Below, piece by piece: positions 1 to 9,450 of a stretch of 64,000 nucleotides of DNA (its first letter is position 1; the number at the start of each line of letters is the position of its first letter). Position numbers and translations under genes: made by a program. Under the pieces are notes generated by a model. The model was not told where the DNA came from, searched no databases, and worked only from the letters and a program-made list of their open reading frames with translations. The stretch covers positions 62,001-126,000 of the forward strand of contig CAWGXI010000006.1 in assembly GCA_963826515.1 (NCBI GenBank), given 5' to 3'. The DNA comes from DATFVJ01 sp963826515. Lineage in GTDB: Bacteria > Actinomycetota > Actinomycetes > Streptosporangiales > Streptosporangiaceae.

Positions 1-100
1 GGCCGAAGTAGCGGATCTTGCCCTGGTGAACCAGGTCGGAGAGCGCGCCGAGGGTCTCGTCGAGGTCGGTCTCGGGGTCCCAGCGGTGGATCTGGTAGGG
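1..100 (-). pseudogene. aldo/keto reductase fragment (runs off window start)
   Basis: Read on the minus strand from about position 100 to 1, the translation contains YQIHRWDPETDLDE followed by LVHQGKIRYFG, the segment of aldo/keto reductases after the catalytic His that leads to the (R/K)xxG strand. It is in a different frame from the regulator encoded immediately upstream (101-501), and no start codon of its own is visible, so it looks like a piece of reductase joined to a piece of regulator. The rest of the gene may lie outside the window. Family call is firm, the status (pseudogene or assembly join) is inferred. Confidence 0.6.
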
Positions 101-501
101 GCACCGATGCTGTCGAGGACGCGCAGCACACCCTCCCGCACGCAGGGCGGGCTCGAGGAGCAGCGCGGCCGGCCGGGCCCGGGGCCGCCCGCCGCGCTGC
201 GCCCCGTCTGGCCGGGTCCGTTGGCGGTGGCGGCGAGGTCGAACAGGTGCGTCCTCTCGGCCTCGCCGAGCTGCAGCGCGCGCGCCAGCGCGTCGAGGAC
301 TGAGTCAGAGACGCCGGACAGGTTCCCCCGCTCCAGGCGCGTGTAGTAGTCGGCGCTCATGCCGGCCAGCATGGCGACCTCCTCGCGGCGCAGCCCCTTG
401 ACACGGCGCCGGCCGCCGTAGGGCCGGACCCCCGCCCGGCCGGGGGTGAGCCGGTCCCGGCGGCTGGTGCGGAAGTCGCGGACCTCGTCCGCGTTGTCCA
501 T
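101..501 (-). pseudogene. MmyB-like helix-turn-helix regulator, C-terminus lost
   Basis: Starts at ATG 501 with MDNADEVRDFRTSRRDRLTP, then GLRREEVAMLAGMSADYYTR and LERG, the XRE-type HTH typical of the MmyB-like regulators of actinobacteria. The conserved SVLDALARALQL and ERTHLFDLA segments follow, then REGVLRVLDSI, which is where the ligand-binding MmyB domain normally begins. At that point the sequence switches to an aldo/keto reductase in another frame, so the ligand-binding domain is gone. It is divergent from the reductase at 713, the usual arrangement for these regulators and their target reductases. A remnant DNA-binding domain could in principle still be made. Confidence 0.75.
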
Positions 502-712
502 GCCTTCGACCGTACGACCCGGGCACGACACTAGGGACCGTACGACCCGGGCACGACGCTAGGGAGGGTCTGGCATTACCGGGAAACACCGTCACTCCCG
601 CAGGCGCGCGAGAAGGGGTTTCGTGGAGCCAGCGCCAACGGCCACCGGCCCGGCCTGGCTCGCCTCGTAGCGGGTCACGCGGCCCCAGCATCCGCGAGAA
701 GAAGGGTCCACC

Positions 713-1570
713 GTGTCTGTCCAGGTCCCCACCGTCACCCTCAACAACGGCGTCGAGATGCCGATCCTCGGCTTCGGCGTCTTCCAGATCCCCGCCGGGG
801 AGACCGGCCAGGCCGCCGCCGGCGCCCTGGCCGCCGGCTACCGCCACCTCGACACCGCCGCCTCCTACGGCAACGAGGAAGCCGTCGGCCGCGCCATCGC
901 CGCCAGCGGCATCGCCCGCGAGGAGCTGTTCGGCACCACGAAGCTGTGGGTGCAGGACACCGGCGAGGAGAACACCAAGAAGGCGTTCGACGCCTCGCTG
1001 CAGCGTCTCGGCCTCGACTACCTCGACCTGTACCTGATCCACCAGCCCTACGGCGACTACTACGGCTCCTGGCGCGCCATGCGTGCCCTCAACGAGCAGG
1101 GCCCGGCGAAGGCCGTCGGCGTCTGCAACTTCTACCCCGACCGGCTCGTCGACCTCATCGACCGCACCGGGTTCACCCCGGCGGTCAACCAGATCGAGAC
1201 CCACCCCTACTTCCAGCGGCAGGCCGACCACGACACCATGGCCGGGCACGGGGTCCAGCACGAGTCCTGGGGCGGTTCGCCGAGGGCCGCAACAACCTGT
1301 TCTCCGACCCCACCCTGACCGAGATCGGCGCCGCCCACGGCAAGTCCGTCGCCCAGGTCGTGCTCCGCTGGCTCACCCAGCGCAACATCGTCGCCATCCC
1401 CAAGTCGGTTCGACCCGAGCGGATGGCGCCGAACCTCGACGTCTTCGACTTCACCCTCACCGACGACGAGATGGCCCGCATCGCCGCCATCGACACCGGC
1501 GCGACCTTGTTCTTCGACCACCGCGACCCCCATGGTCAGCGCCATCGGAAACCGCCCCATCCACGACTGA
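713..1570 (+). pseudogene. aldo/keto reductase (2,5-diketo-D-gluconate reductase type), two frameshifts
   Basis: GTG start at 713. The translation VTLNNGVEMPILGFGVFQIP is the classic AKR5-type N-terminus, followed by YRHLDTAASYGNEEAVGRAI (catalytic Asp and Tyr region) and LDLYLIHQP (catalytic His). Near 1270 the frame shifts; the continuation FAEGRNNLFSDPTL through IPKSVRPERM (cofactor-binding loop) lies in a second frame. A third frame near 1530 carries the C-terminal MVSAIGNRPIHD and the stop at 1568-1570. Two one-base indels are needed to restore the roughly 285-residue enzyme. It would be an NADPH-dependent cytosolic carbonyl reductase. The second shift is in a run of C, so a sequencing error is possible. 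Confidence 0.8.
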
Positions 1571-1671
1571 CGACCCACCGTCGCGACCCGGCCGGCGTCG
1601 GTGTGCCAGCCGGGTCGCGGGCGTCACTTGAACGCGGACCCAGGATCATCCATAACGGCTGCCGCAGGGTT

Positions 1672-2963
1672 TCATGGCCTGGCGAACGCTGCGTAGCCGT
1701 TGGGTGTGCCGAGGCCGGTTGGGCCGTCGTATCCGGGCCCTGCCGTGCACAAGTACGACCGGCTGCATGATCCGTTGGTGCCGGACGTCACATCATTCAG
1801 AGCCGATTGGCGACTGTACGGGTACGAGGACGGATAGCTCGTAGAGAGCGGGGTGCCCGCGATCGCGTATGTCGCGGCGATGATGGGCGAGGATGCGGAG
1901 GTGCCCCCGTAGACCGCCCAGCCCCCTGATTGGTAGGTGTCGTAGACCGCGACGCCAGTGTCAGGGTCGGCGACGGCTGAGACATCGGCAATGGTGCGCC
2001 TACTGCAGCCGGTATCGGCCTGCCATGACGGTTTGGCGTCGTAACCGCTGCAGCCCGATCCGGTGCCGCCGTTCTGGCCTGATGAACTTCCCCAGGCGGT
2101 TTCGGTGTAGCCGCGCGCCGTGCTGCTTGACCGCAGCGATGTTCCGCCAACAGCGGTCACATAACGGGATGAGGCGGGATACGCCGTGGCGTAACCGCCA
2201 TCCCCCGCCGACACTGTGATGGCCACGCCCTTGTGGTTGAAGTACTGCCCGTCGTAGCTGGTGTCTGAAGACGACTCCTCGGCGCCGTAGCTGTTGGACA
2301 CGAACCTCGCGCCGAGGCTCACTGCCCTGTTGACCGCGGTGCCGAGATCCCTGACACTGGCCGAGGAGGCCTCGACGAGCAGGATGTGGCACTGCGGGCA
2401 GATCGCGGAGACCATGTCCAGGTCGAGGGAGATCTCCGCCGCCCAGCCTGAGTCGGCGTTGGGATAGCGGGTGCCGCCGTTCTGGTTCACCTTCCTGAAG
2501 CAGCCATTCGCGGTGGTGCACGATGGCAGGCCGAAAGTGGCGCGGTAGGTGGCCAGATCGGATTCGGCGTTCGGGTTGTCGTAAGCATCCACGATCGCCA
2601 CCGTGCGGCCCGAGCCACGGCCCGGGGGCAGGCCGTAGGCGCGTCGCAGGCTGGACGGGCCGTACCCGAGCGGCATGCCGAGGGCCGGCCTGGGCCGGCG
2701 TAGATATCTGTGTCAATGACCTTTATGGCGAAGCACGCCGCCCAGCCACGGTAGGAAGGCGCGCCGCACGCTGCGCGCAGATCAGGGTCCCCATCGTGGT
2801 CAGGGTCCGCGGTCGGCCTGGCGAAGGGGGACGGTCGGTGAGATACCTGGCGCGCGTGCGCGGGAGAATCGGTGAACATCAGGCCCGCGGCCACGGCCGC
2901 GGCCGCGGACGTGATCGCCACGGCCCTGCGCCATCTCCCGCCTTGAGTTCGCTTAACGTGCAC
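1672..2963 (-). pseudogene. secreted S53 (sedolisin/subtilisin-fold) peptidase, frameshifted
   Basis: A likely GTG start at 2963 begins VHVKRTQGGRWRRAVAITSA, a basic-hydrophobic signal peptide ending near DSPAHA. The short propeptide-like part ends in a frameshift near 2690, after which a 334-residue frame carries the mature domain. The mature domain holds AAEISLDLDM (Glu and Asp of the catalytic ExxxD), SAGDGG (oxyanion Asp) and GGTSASSP (catalytic Ser), and ends with LGTPNGYAAF. These are the motifs of the sedolisin group of actinobacterial exported peptidases. Without a correction at the frameshift the signal peptide and catalytic domain are separated, so export and activity would be lost. 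Confidence 0.8.
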
Positions 2964-3527
2964 TGCACTTACCCCCAGTTCGGATTTGGATCCGGCAAAA
3001 GCCGTGGTTCGCCCGAGCGGTTTATGTACCGCCAAGCTGCGAACCGGCATCATCGACCCAGTGCTACCGGGGGGCTTGTGGGGACTCTCAGCCTGGAGTG
3101 CAGGGCCCGGCTGCCGCGATCACCGCCGTGCCTGCTGCGCGGCGGTGTCTCCGAAATTCGGCCGAGGCTTTGTCGCGATAGCGTCGCATTTCCGAACCCT
3201 GCGTTCTGATTCTGTGCGCCGTTGCCAGAATTACTATTCCAGGTAATCGCGAGCATCGTAGGCATGTTCGCGGTAACTTGGCAAGGTCCAAAATTTAGCT
3301 CGCAGCCAAATCCCTGCATATTCCTGATTATCCAGATTGGCTCATAAGGTTCCCGTGTGGGGAATCTGGAATCAGCGCCTGCCACGGTGCGGTACGGGCT
3401 CGTTCCGCCTGCACGGGGTGCCGTCTCCCGATTCCCATCGTGCCTTACCTTCTCGGGCTCGCGGTGAAGGTGCCGCCGGCGAGGCCGTCCACCGAGGCGG
3501 CCGTCCGGCCCCGCGGGGGACGGGGCG
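2964..3527. other. intergenic, no confident gene
   Basis: No frame in this stretch shows recognisable protein similarity. It is less GC-rich around 3200-3340 than its surroundings and presumably holds the promoter of the S53 peptidase gene on the minus strand. Confidence 0.4.
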
Positions 3528-4020
3528 TTGGCCGGGCCGGTGTGGGATGAGGTGCTCGATACCGGGCACGCGGTTGTGGTCAGGACGTATACCGAGCGCT
3601 GGCCCCACAAGGACCGGCCGCCGGAGAAAGTGCTGATCATCGTGGTGGAGCCGGACGAACAGACGCGGTGCAGGTGCCCGCGGTGCGGGCAGCGCGGCCG
3701 GCTCGTGGAGACGGACGTGGTGCGGTGGCGGACCCTGGACGTGCATGGCAAGCGGGCGTTCCTGGAATCGGAGCTGCCGCGGATCATGTGCGGCCAGCAC
3801 GGGAAGATCACCGCCGCGGTGCCGTGGGCGCGGCACGATGACCGGTTCAGCAGGCCGTTGGAGGAGTTCGCGGCCTGGAAGGCGCATATGCCGTGGACGA
3901 GGACCGCTGCTGAGCTGCGGATCACCTGGCAGGCCCTGGCGGGCATCACCGCGCGGGTCGCGGCGGGCGCCGCGGCTGGGCTGGACCCGGACGGCCTCAG
4001 AGCCTTCGGGGGCCCGCACC
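3528..4020 (+). pseudogene. ISL3-family transposase, N-terminal fragment
   Basis: The frame opening at TTG 3528 shows the zinc-finger start of ISL3-type transposases (CRCPRCGQRG, then RIMCGQHG), followed by VPWARHDDRFSR and the helix-turn-helix region TAAELRITWQALAGI. The match stops near residue 160, before the DDE catalytic core, and the frame runs into unrelated sequence. About two thirds of the transposase is missing, so this is a dead remnant. Confidence 0.75.
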
Positions 4021-4028
4021 CAAGCAGA

Positions 4029-4480
4029 GCCCCACACCGGGAAAGGGGGGCGCCGCGTCCGGCGCTGTCCGTGCGACTCCGCGGGCCCTTTCCGGCACGG
4101 TGCCGCGGTTAAGCCTCCACCACCTCGTGCGGCTAGGGCGGCGGCGGAACACCTGCTCGAAGCAGCGGACACACAGGAACACCGGCCCGCCGCGTTTCAT
4201 CGTTCCAGTGCGCCCGTCCGGGCAGGTCCTTTCCGCGGCACCTGTCGCGTTCTGGGTCGTACCGCGGGCCCGCAGGGCGTGGTCATCGGCTCCCTGCCTG
4301 TGCCTGGGAGGGCCTCAACGACCTCGCGCGGATCGGGCCGCCGCTCGAGAAGCTGCTGAAAGCACCGGGGCCACAGGCATACCGGCTTGCCGCGCGGCTC
4401 CCATACGGTGACGAGCGCAGGAGCCCTTGCCGAGGCACTTGTCGTGGGCTGGGGTCGTACCGTAGGCCTCTCGGCGTGGT
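4029..4480 (-). repeat. diverged tandem duplication with Cys-rich coding potential
   Basis: Two or more related blocks of roughly 220 bases lie here. On the minus strand one block reads WEPRGKPVCLWPRCFQQLLE and another reads MKRGGPVFLCVRCFEQVFRR, sharing RGxPVxLCxRCFxQ; both are preceded by related sequence resembling a TTP/MTTP start and a KCLGKGSC or RCRGKDL motif. The frames do not line up across the whole region, so I cannot say whether an intact small zinc-binding protein is made. I do not recognise the family. Confidence 0.35.
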
Positions 4481-4559
4481 CACAGTTGGTTCCTCCCTGC
4501 CGGTGGGGCCCGCGGAGCAGGATCAGCGCGAGCCGGGACAGCTCATTTGGCGGCGGCAC

Positions 4560-4700
4560 GTGCGGGCCGTCGACGAGGCTGCGCGGGAACCGTTCAGCCG
4601 TGGTCACGCGGTGCAGGGACAGTCCACGAGGGGTGACTCCTCTCCTTTATGCACACACCCTTGCCCATCGCCGCGGCGAGCGACACTGCGCCGTCGGCGT
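4560..4700 (+). promoter_or_regulatory. weak candidate c-di-AMP (ydaO-type) riboswitch
   Basis: The leader of the cell-wall protein gene at 4837 contains GGGACAGTCC followed by GAGGGGTGACTCCTC, which resembles the GGGACCC...GGGGTGAATC core of the ydaO/yuaA c-di-AMP riboswitch. That class commonly precedes resuscitation-factor and hydrolase genes in actinobacteria. The second conserved half (the ACCCGTCAGCTAACC-like segment) is not evident, so this is a suggestion from context plus a partial motif. Confidence 0.25.
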
Positions 4701-4836
4701 CCCGTTTCCCCGATCGGCGCGACGCTGCCACCACTTTCTGTTACTGTCCCGTGACTGTCAGGCGGCACCGTCCCCCGTGAGCCCTCGCCGGGCCCCACCG
4801 CGGACGGTGCCGCGAAGTTTCGGGGCTAGGACAAAC

Positions 4837-5577
4837 ATGAGTAAACTCATCCTCGTGAACGCCGCCGCGGCCGTGGCTATCGTGCCCGTCGCGGCTTTCT
4901 CATTTGTGAATGCTCCCGCCACAGGCGCACGCCAGCACCTGGCGGTAACGACGACGGCAGTGGTGCGGGCCGTGACGGCCCAGGAGGCCGGTGCGCCTCT
5001 GCAGATCACCCGGCCGGGCCTGCTTGTCGCTGAGCCCGAGCTCGAGGCGGCCGAGGTTCCCGATATGCGGATGCAGCACGCCGCCGCGGCCGGGATCCTG
5101 GTGGCCCGGTGGCAGCACCTCCGGGACGAGATCGCGGCCGCTCGCGCACGCGCACGCGCACGCGCTCGGGCACTGGCCGAGGCGGCCGAGGACGCCGCCG
5201 AGGCGCGGCAGGCGGCGGCGGTCCGGTATCACGCCCGGGCACTCGCCCCCGCGGTCAAGGCCGCCCCCGCGGTCCGGGCCGCCTCCGCCGCCAGCGGGTC
5301 ATGGCGGTCGATCACTGCATCCCTCGCTGGTAGTAGCGCCGGGTGCCTGGACGGCATTATCGAACGTGAATCCGGGGGGCGCGTGGACGCCTCCAACGCG
5401 GGCTCGGGCGCGTACGGCATCCCGCAGGCCCTGCCCGGCTCGAAGATGGCCAGCGCCGGCGCGGACTGGGCAACCAACCCGGTCACGCAGATCCGCTGGA
5501 TGATCGGCTACACCGACGCCACGTATGGAAGCCCGTGCGCGGCCTGGGCGCACGAGCAGGCCGCGGGAACTTACTAA
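4837..5577 (+). CDS. secreted lytic-transglycosylase-like / resuscitation-factor-like protein
   Basis: ATG at 4837 begins MSKLILVNAAAAVAIVPVAA, a signal peptide of about 30 residues. Residues 90-140 are a charged, Arg/Ala-rich helical stretch (a run of RARARA encoded by a GCGCAC repeat). The C-terminal 80 residues read CLDGIIERESGG, GAYGIPQALPGSKM and WMIGYTDATYGSPCAAWAH, the transglycosylase-like fold seen in resuscitation-promoting and aggregation-promoting factors; the Glu in IIERESGG is the expected catalytic acid. The stop is TAA 5575-5577. The gene is intact at 246 residues and would act on peptidoglycan outside the cell. An earlier in-frame start exists but lacks a signal sequence, so I chose this one. 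Confidence 0.8.
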   Translation: MSKLILVNAAAAVAIVPVAAFSFVNAPATGARQHLAVTTTAVVRAVTAQEAGAPLQITRPGLLVAEPELEAAEVPDMRMQHAAAAGILVARWQHLRDEIAAARARARARARALAEAAEDAAEARQAAAVRYHARALAPAVKAAPAVRAASAASGSWRSITASLAGSSAGCLDGIIERESGGRVDASNAGSGAYGIPQALPGSKMASAGADWATNPVTQIRWMIGYTDATYGSPCAAWAHEQAAGTY

Positions 5578-6799
5578 GTCCGGCAGCGCCGGATCACGTG
5601 CGGCTACGCTGTGCCGTTCGATGGCGGGCCGCATGTCCAGGATGCCGAGTATCCCGGCATCGGCCGGGATGATCGCGAGCGAGGGGTGGCCGTCGTGCTC
5701 CTAGTTGGAGTCCGCTAGTGTCCTGCGCCCCTGATCCGGCATATAAGTGAGCTAGGTCACATCGCATCATCGCGCGTCATAACTGAATGTAACTAATCAT
5801 GTCGATAGAGTTATTCTTATGGCGAGGACGGGACGGCCTAAGGCCGAATTGACGCTTTCCGGTGACGAGCAGGCTACTCTCCAAAGATGGGCGCGCCGGA
5901 CGAAATCGTCACAAGACCTGGCACTGCGGGCGAATATCATCCTGACCTGCGCGCAAGGCCACGACAATAAAGAAACCGCAGCGTTGCTCCGGTGTCATGA
6001 AACAATGGTCGGGAAGTGGCGTAAGCGGTTCATTGACAAGCGCCTGGACGGGCTAGCTGATGAGCCGCGTCCGGGACATGCGCCAACGATCGCCGACGAG
6101 CGGGTAGAAAAAGTCGTCGTCGATACTTTGGAGGAAACTCCTGATAACGCGACCCACTGGTCACGGGCATCCATGGCGAAACGTTCCGGCTTGTCCCGGT
6201 CCACTATCGGCCGGATCTGGAAGGCTTTCGGGCTAAAGCCTTATCTGGCGGATACGTTCAAGCTGTCATCCGATCCGCTGTCCGTGGAGAAGGTCTACGA
6301 TGTCGTCGGCTTGTACCTGAATCCGCCTGAGCACGCAGTTGTGCTATGCGCGGACGAGAAGTCCCAGGTCCAGGCTCTTGACCGGTCTCAGCCGGTGCTG
6401 CCGATGATGCCCGGCATGCCCGAGAAGCGGACGCATGACTATGTCCGGCACGGCACCGTTGACCTGTCCGCGGCGTTCGACATCGCGACCGGCCTGGTGA
6501 TCGCGAAAACCTGCAAAAGCCACCGGGCGAAGGAATGGATCAAGTTCCTGGAGGAGATCGACAAGCAGGTGCCGCAGCTGGCAGAACCGGACGAGCACGG
6601 CGGAGAGCCGCATGTCCTGCAGATCCACATCATCGCGGACAACTACGCCACGCATAAGACCCCGGCTGTCCAGGAATGGCTGAACAAGCACCCGCGGTTC
6701 CATGTTCATTTCACGCCGACCAGTTCGTCCTGGCTGAACCAGGTAGAGCGCCAGGGCTTTGTTCAAAGTCGCATGATCATGGTTTGATTGTGGCGGATC

Positions 6800-8934
6800 T
6801 CACATGCCGATGAGGTCGAGGACGAGGTCGTTGTGATTCCATCCGATTTGGCGGCGTGCGGCGGCGATGTTGTCGAAGCCGAATAGCCGGAGCAGGCTGA
6901 TGGCGAGGTTTCTGAGTGTTGACATGACGCGGGGTGCGGAGCCTTTGCGCAGCGTCGAGGAGTCCTCGTTGAACGTCATATCGCGTAGCTTCTCCGGGGG
7001 CGCATACCAGGGCGAACTGGGCATCTTCCCGATTTGGCCAGGTCAGAGATTGATCAACATCGCCTAGTCACGCCACAGGTGTTGCACCAACGGCCCTGCC
7101 CCGAGACGGCGAAGCTTAGAGCAGCAGCGACAAGGAGCACGACACCCATGGAGGTCTGTTGCAGAAGCTCTCCGTCGGGCGCTCGGTGCAACTTCATGCG
7201 ACGGCCAGGCGACCCCCGGAGAACGGAGCCAGTGCAAGACCTCGATCGACCAGTGGCCGCGGATCGCGGCGGCCAGGCCGGGTGCGGTCGCTCGGTCGCG
7301 GTGCAGCTGGTGATGCCGAGCACGGCGGCAGCGGAGATCAGTTTGCCGTTCTTGTCGTAGCGGTAGCGCTCCAATAAGAACACTTGCTTGACGCCGGGAA
7401 AGCCGAGGCCGGGCACCTGGCCGGCGCCGGTGACTTTCAGGATGCGTTCGTCGCGTCGGCCGTGGCCGGTGCCGGTGGTGGTGTGGGCGACCGGGATGGC
7501 GTTCCAGTCGATCTGATCGAGGGCCTGGTACAGCTTGGGCTGATTGCCTTTCGCGATCAGGATGTAGTTTCCGCCGTCGCCGGTGATCTGCTTGGCGCTG
7601 GCCCGGGTGGTGTGGAGCGCGTCGGCAGTGACGATGATCTTTGCGAGCTTACCCGGCCTGGCCTTGCCTGCGGCGGCGGGCGGGTCGTCGTCGTGCCGGC
7701 CGGGCGGGTCGTTGCCGTCGTGGCGGGCTGGGGTCTGGTCGCGGCGGGCGCGCAGCTGGGCGATCTGGCCAGGCGCGGGGGCAAGCTGGGTGCCTTCGCC
7801 TTTCTTGGCAGGGACAGCGGTCTGGGCGATGACGGTGCCGGTGCCGTGGATGATCGCGGCGAACAGGTGCAGCGGGTCGCCGGCTTTGGTGGCGCCGCGG
7901 ACGGTCTTGCCGTCCAGGGCCACTATCAGGTGGTCCAGCTGCGCGGCGGTGATGTTCCCGGCGAGCACCTGCCGGTACAGCCAGGCCGAGACCGCCTGGT
8001 CGAAGGCGCCGGGGCCGGCATGATCTTTGAAGGCGCGCCGCAGTGTGGAGTAGGAGGGCGGCAGGTAGCATCCCAGCCGCTGGTTGCAGCGCACTCCGAG
8101 CCGGGCCAGGGCGCCTTGCGGCATGGTGGCGGCGTAGTCGGCGATGGCGACCAGGCCGTCGGCGCCCGACAGCACCGCGCATACCGCAACCGCCAATATC
8201 GCGGCGAGGTCGTGGCGGATTCCGCGGGCCTTGCGCGGATCGGTGACGCCGGCCAGGGCACCCAGCAGCCCATTGTCGCCGGTTATGTCGACATTGTTGA
8301 GGTCGGGATGAACATGGCGCATGCGCGATCGGCCACCCGGGGATAGCAGGGGAACGAGTGTGACGTCGAAGTCGGCGGCCAGCAGCCGGGCGGCATTGGG
8401 GTGCAGGTTCTTGAACCAGTACGTCTTCGGCACCCCGTGGCTGATCTTGGTGCCGCGGTTGCGGGCGTACCCGGCGGTGGGCCCGATCGGGGTGAACCCG
8501 GCGGCGGCGTAACAGGCGCCGGTGTGGCGGGCGGGGTCGGTGAAGGTCTCGGCCGCCAGCACCGGGTGATCGAACCGGTGCTGGTAGTCGGCGCTGAGCC
8601 GGGCCAGGCAGGCAGCCAAGACCGCCGACGCCAGATGCGGGCGGGCGCCCGGCAGCACGCAAAACCGCTGGCTGGACACCAGCAGCGGCAGCCGGCGCCG
8701 TCTCAGCCGGACGTCCCAGCCCACGAACTCCTCGCGGACCGTGCAGGTCAGTGCCGCTGACCCGAACCCGGCCAGCGCCACCCAATTCCCGTCCAGCACC
8801 GCCACATAGCGCATGACCTGGCCCGAGAGGCGAAACCCGAGCCAATGATGGGCGGCCAGCTCGGTGCGGAACCGGTCCAGCTCACCTTCGGCCACCGGCC
8901 GTACCACAAGCGACCGGCGCCACAACGATGTCAC
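6800..8934 (-). pseudogene. ISAs1 transposase with N-terminal DUF4338 (DruA-like) domain, broken
   Basis: Starts at 8934. Residues 1-190 match the DUF4338 layout: HHWLGF, AGFGSAALTCTVREEFVGW, SSQRFCVLPGARPHLAS and ETFTDPARHTGACYAAAG, the domain also found in the Druantia defence protein DruA. From residue 215 the ISAs1 transposase follows: DPRKARGIRHDLAAILAVAV, then HLIVALDGKTVRGA (first Asp), IIVTADALHTTRASAK (second Asp) and RDERILKV. Near 7280 the frame shifts into HWSIEVLHWLR; a 234-bp insertion separates this from LRDMTFNEDSSTLRKG and the C-terminal NLAISLLRLFGFDNIAAARR (6800-6990). So the original protein was about 680 residues and is now inactive. Confidence 0.8.
6990..7223. mobile_element. 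234-bp palindrome-ended insertion (MITE-like) inside the ISAs1 gene
   Basis: The stretch begins TTCTCCGGGGG (6990-7000) and ends with the exact reverse complement CCCCCGGAGAA (7213-7223). On either side the transposase reading resumes (HWLR before, LRDMTF after on the minus strand) and the flanks CGTAGC (6984-6989) and CGGAGC (7224-7229) agree at 5 of 6 positions, like an eroded target duplication. Nothing inside looks like a gene. I infer a small non-autonomous element. Confidence 0.55.
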
Positions 8935-9450
8935 CGGTCACAAATACCACGTCAACCGCGGATTGTTCAGCCCGACCGTTACCGCAGCTCAGAGCCTCAA
9001 ACTCCGACTTTGATCAGCGCCCTGGGTAGAGCGCTGTTCGGGCTTTTGACCGGGAAACTCCTGCGCCGAGGCGTGCACAAGTCGGTCAGGCAGCTCGAGA
9101 AGGACATCCTTGCCTGGGTGGACAACTGGAACGAGGACCCCAAACCCTTCATCTGGACGAAATCTGCGGAAGAAATCCTCGAATCACTCGGCCGACTTCT
9201 CCGGCGAATCAAAGACCCGGGACGCTAGTTGGAGTCCGCGTAGGCCTCGGCCGCCGCCCGCGAGCGGGTAGAGGAAGGCGACGACGTCGTCGGGGTGGAC
9301 CTCGGCGCGCTTGCCTGCCAGGCGCAGCGCCATGCCGGCACGGCTTCGCCGATGGCGTGATTGGCAGGCGACGCAAGATCGGCTGAAAGCTGGTCGCTAA
9401 CCTCGATTCCCGGTCTGGTAATTGAGTTGAGGTTTCCTGCGGCTTGGTGA

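Larger units (their letters stand above)
6752..9024. mobile_element. ISAs1-type element with DUF4338 transposase
   Basis: The ends are CAGGGCTTTGTTCAAAGTCG (6752-6771) and, on the other strand from 9024, CAGGGCGCTGATCAAAGTCG: 17 of 20 positions match. The flanks are a perfect 10-bp direct repeat GGTAGAGCGC (6742-6751 and 9025-9034), which falls inside the IS630 transposase gene. The element is 2,273 bp, of which 234 bp (6990-7223) appear to be a later insertion. Its single gene lies on the minus strand. Confidence 0.88.
5718..9225. mobile_element. IS630-family element, split by an ISAs1-type element
   Basis: The transposase reading frame is flanked by imperfect inverted ends, GTGTCCTGCGCCCCTGATCC from 5718 inward and GCGTCCCGGGTCTTTGATTC from 9225 inward on the other strand, differing mostly by transitions. 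Each end abuts a CTAG (5715-5718 and 9225-9228), consistent with the known IS630 preference for CTAG and duplication of TA. Removing the insertion at 6752-9034 leaves an element of about 1.2 kb, normal for the family. Outside the CTAGs lies a 14-bp sequence CTAGTTGGAGTCCG on both sides (5701-5714, 9225-9238). Confidence 0.75.
5819..9228 (+). pseudogene. IS630 transposase, interrupted
   Basis: The first part (5819-6751) starts MARTGRPKAELTLSGDEQAT and contains two HTH segments, CADEKSQVQALDR (first Asp), IIADNYATHK (second Asp) and SSSWLNQVER (catalytic Glu). The second part resumes after position 9034 with FGLLTGKLLRRGVHKSV and ends DPGR at the TAG 9226-9228, a stop codon that is supplied by the CTAG target site. 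Between them lies a 2.27-kb insertion with a 10-bp target duplication GGTAGAGCGC. One further base is missing just after the junction (TGTTC where TGGTTC is expected). Confidence 0.85.

Noticed and set aside
305..1261. Long minus-strand open frame opposite the aldo/keto reductase
   Set aside because: It is the high-GC mirror of the reductase gene with low-complexity Gly/Val/Arg content and no family motifs.
5136..5172. GCGCAC tandem repeat as a regulatory repeat
   Set aside because: It encodes the RARARA stretch inside the transglycosylase-like protein; simple coding repeat.
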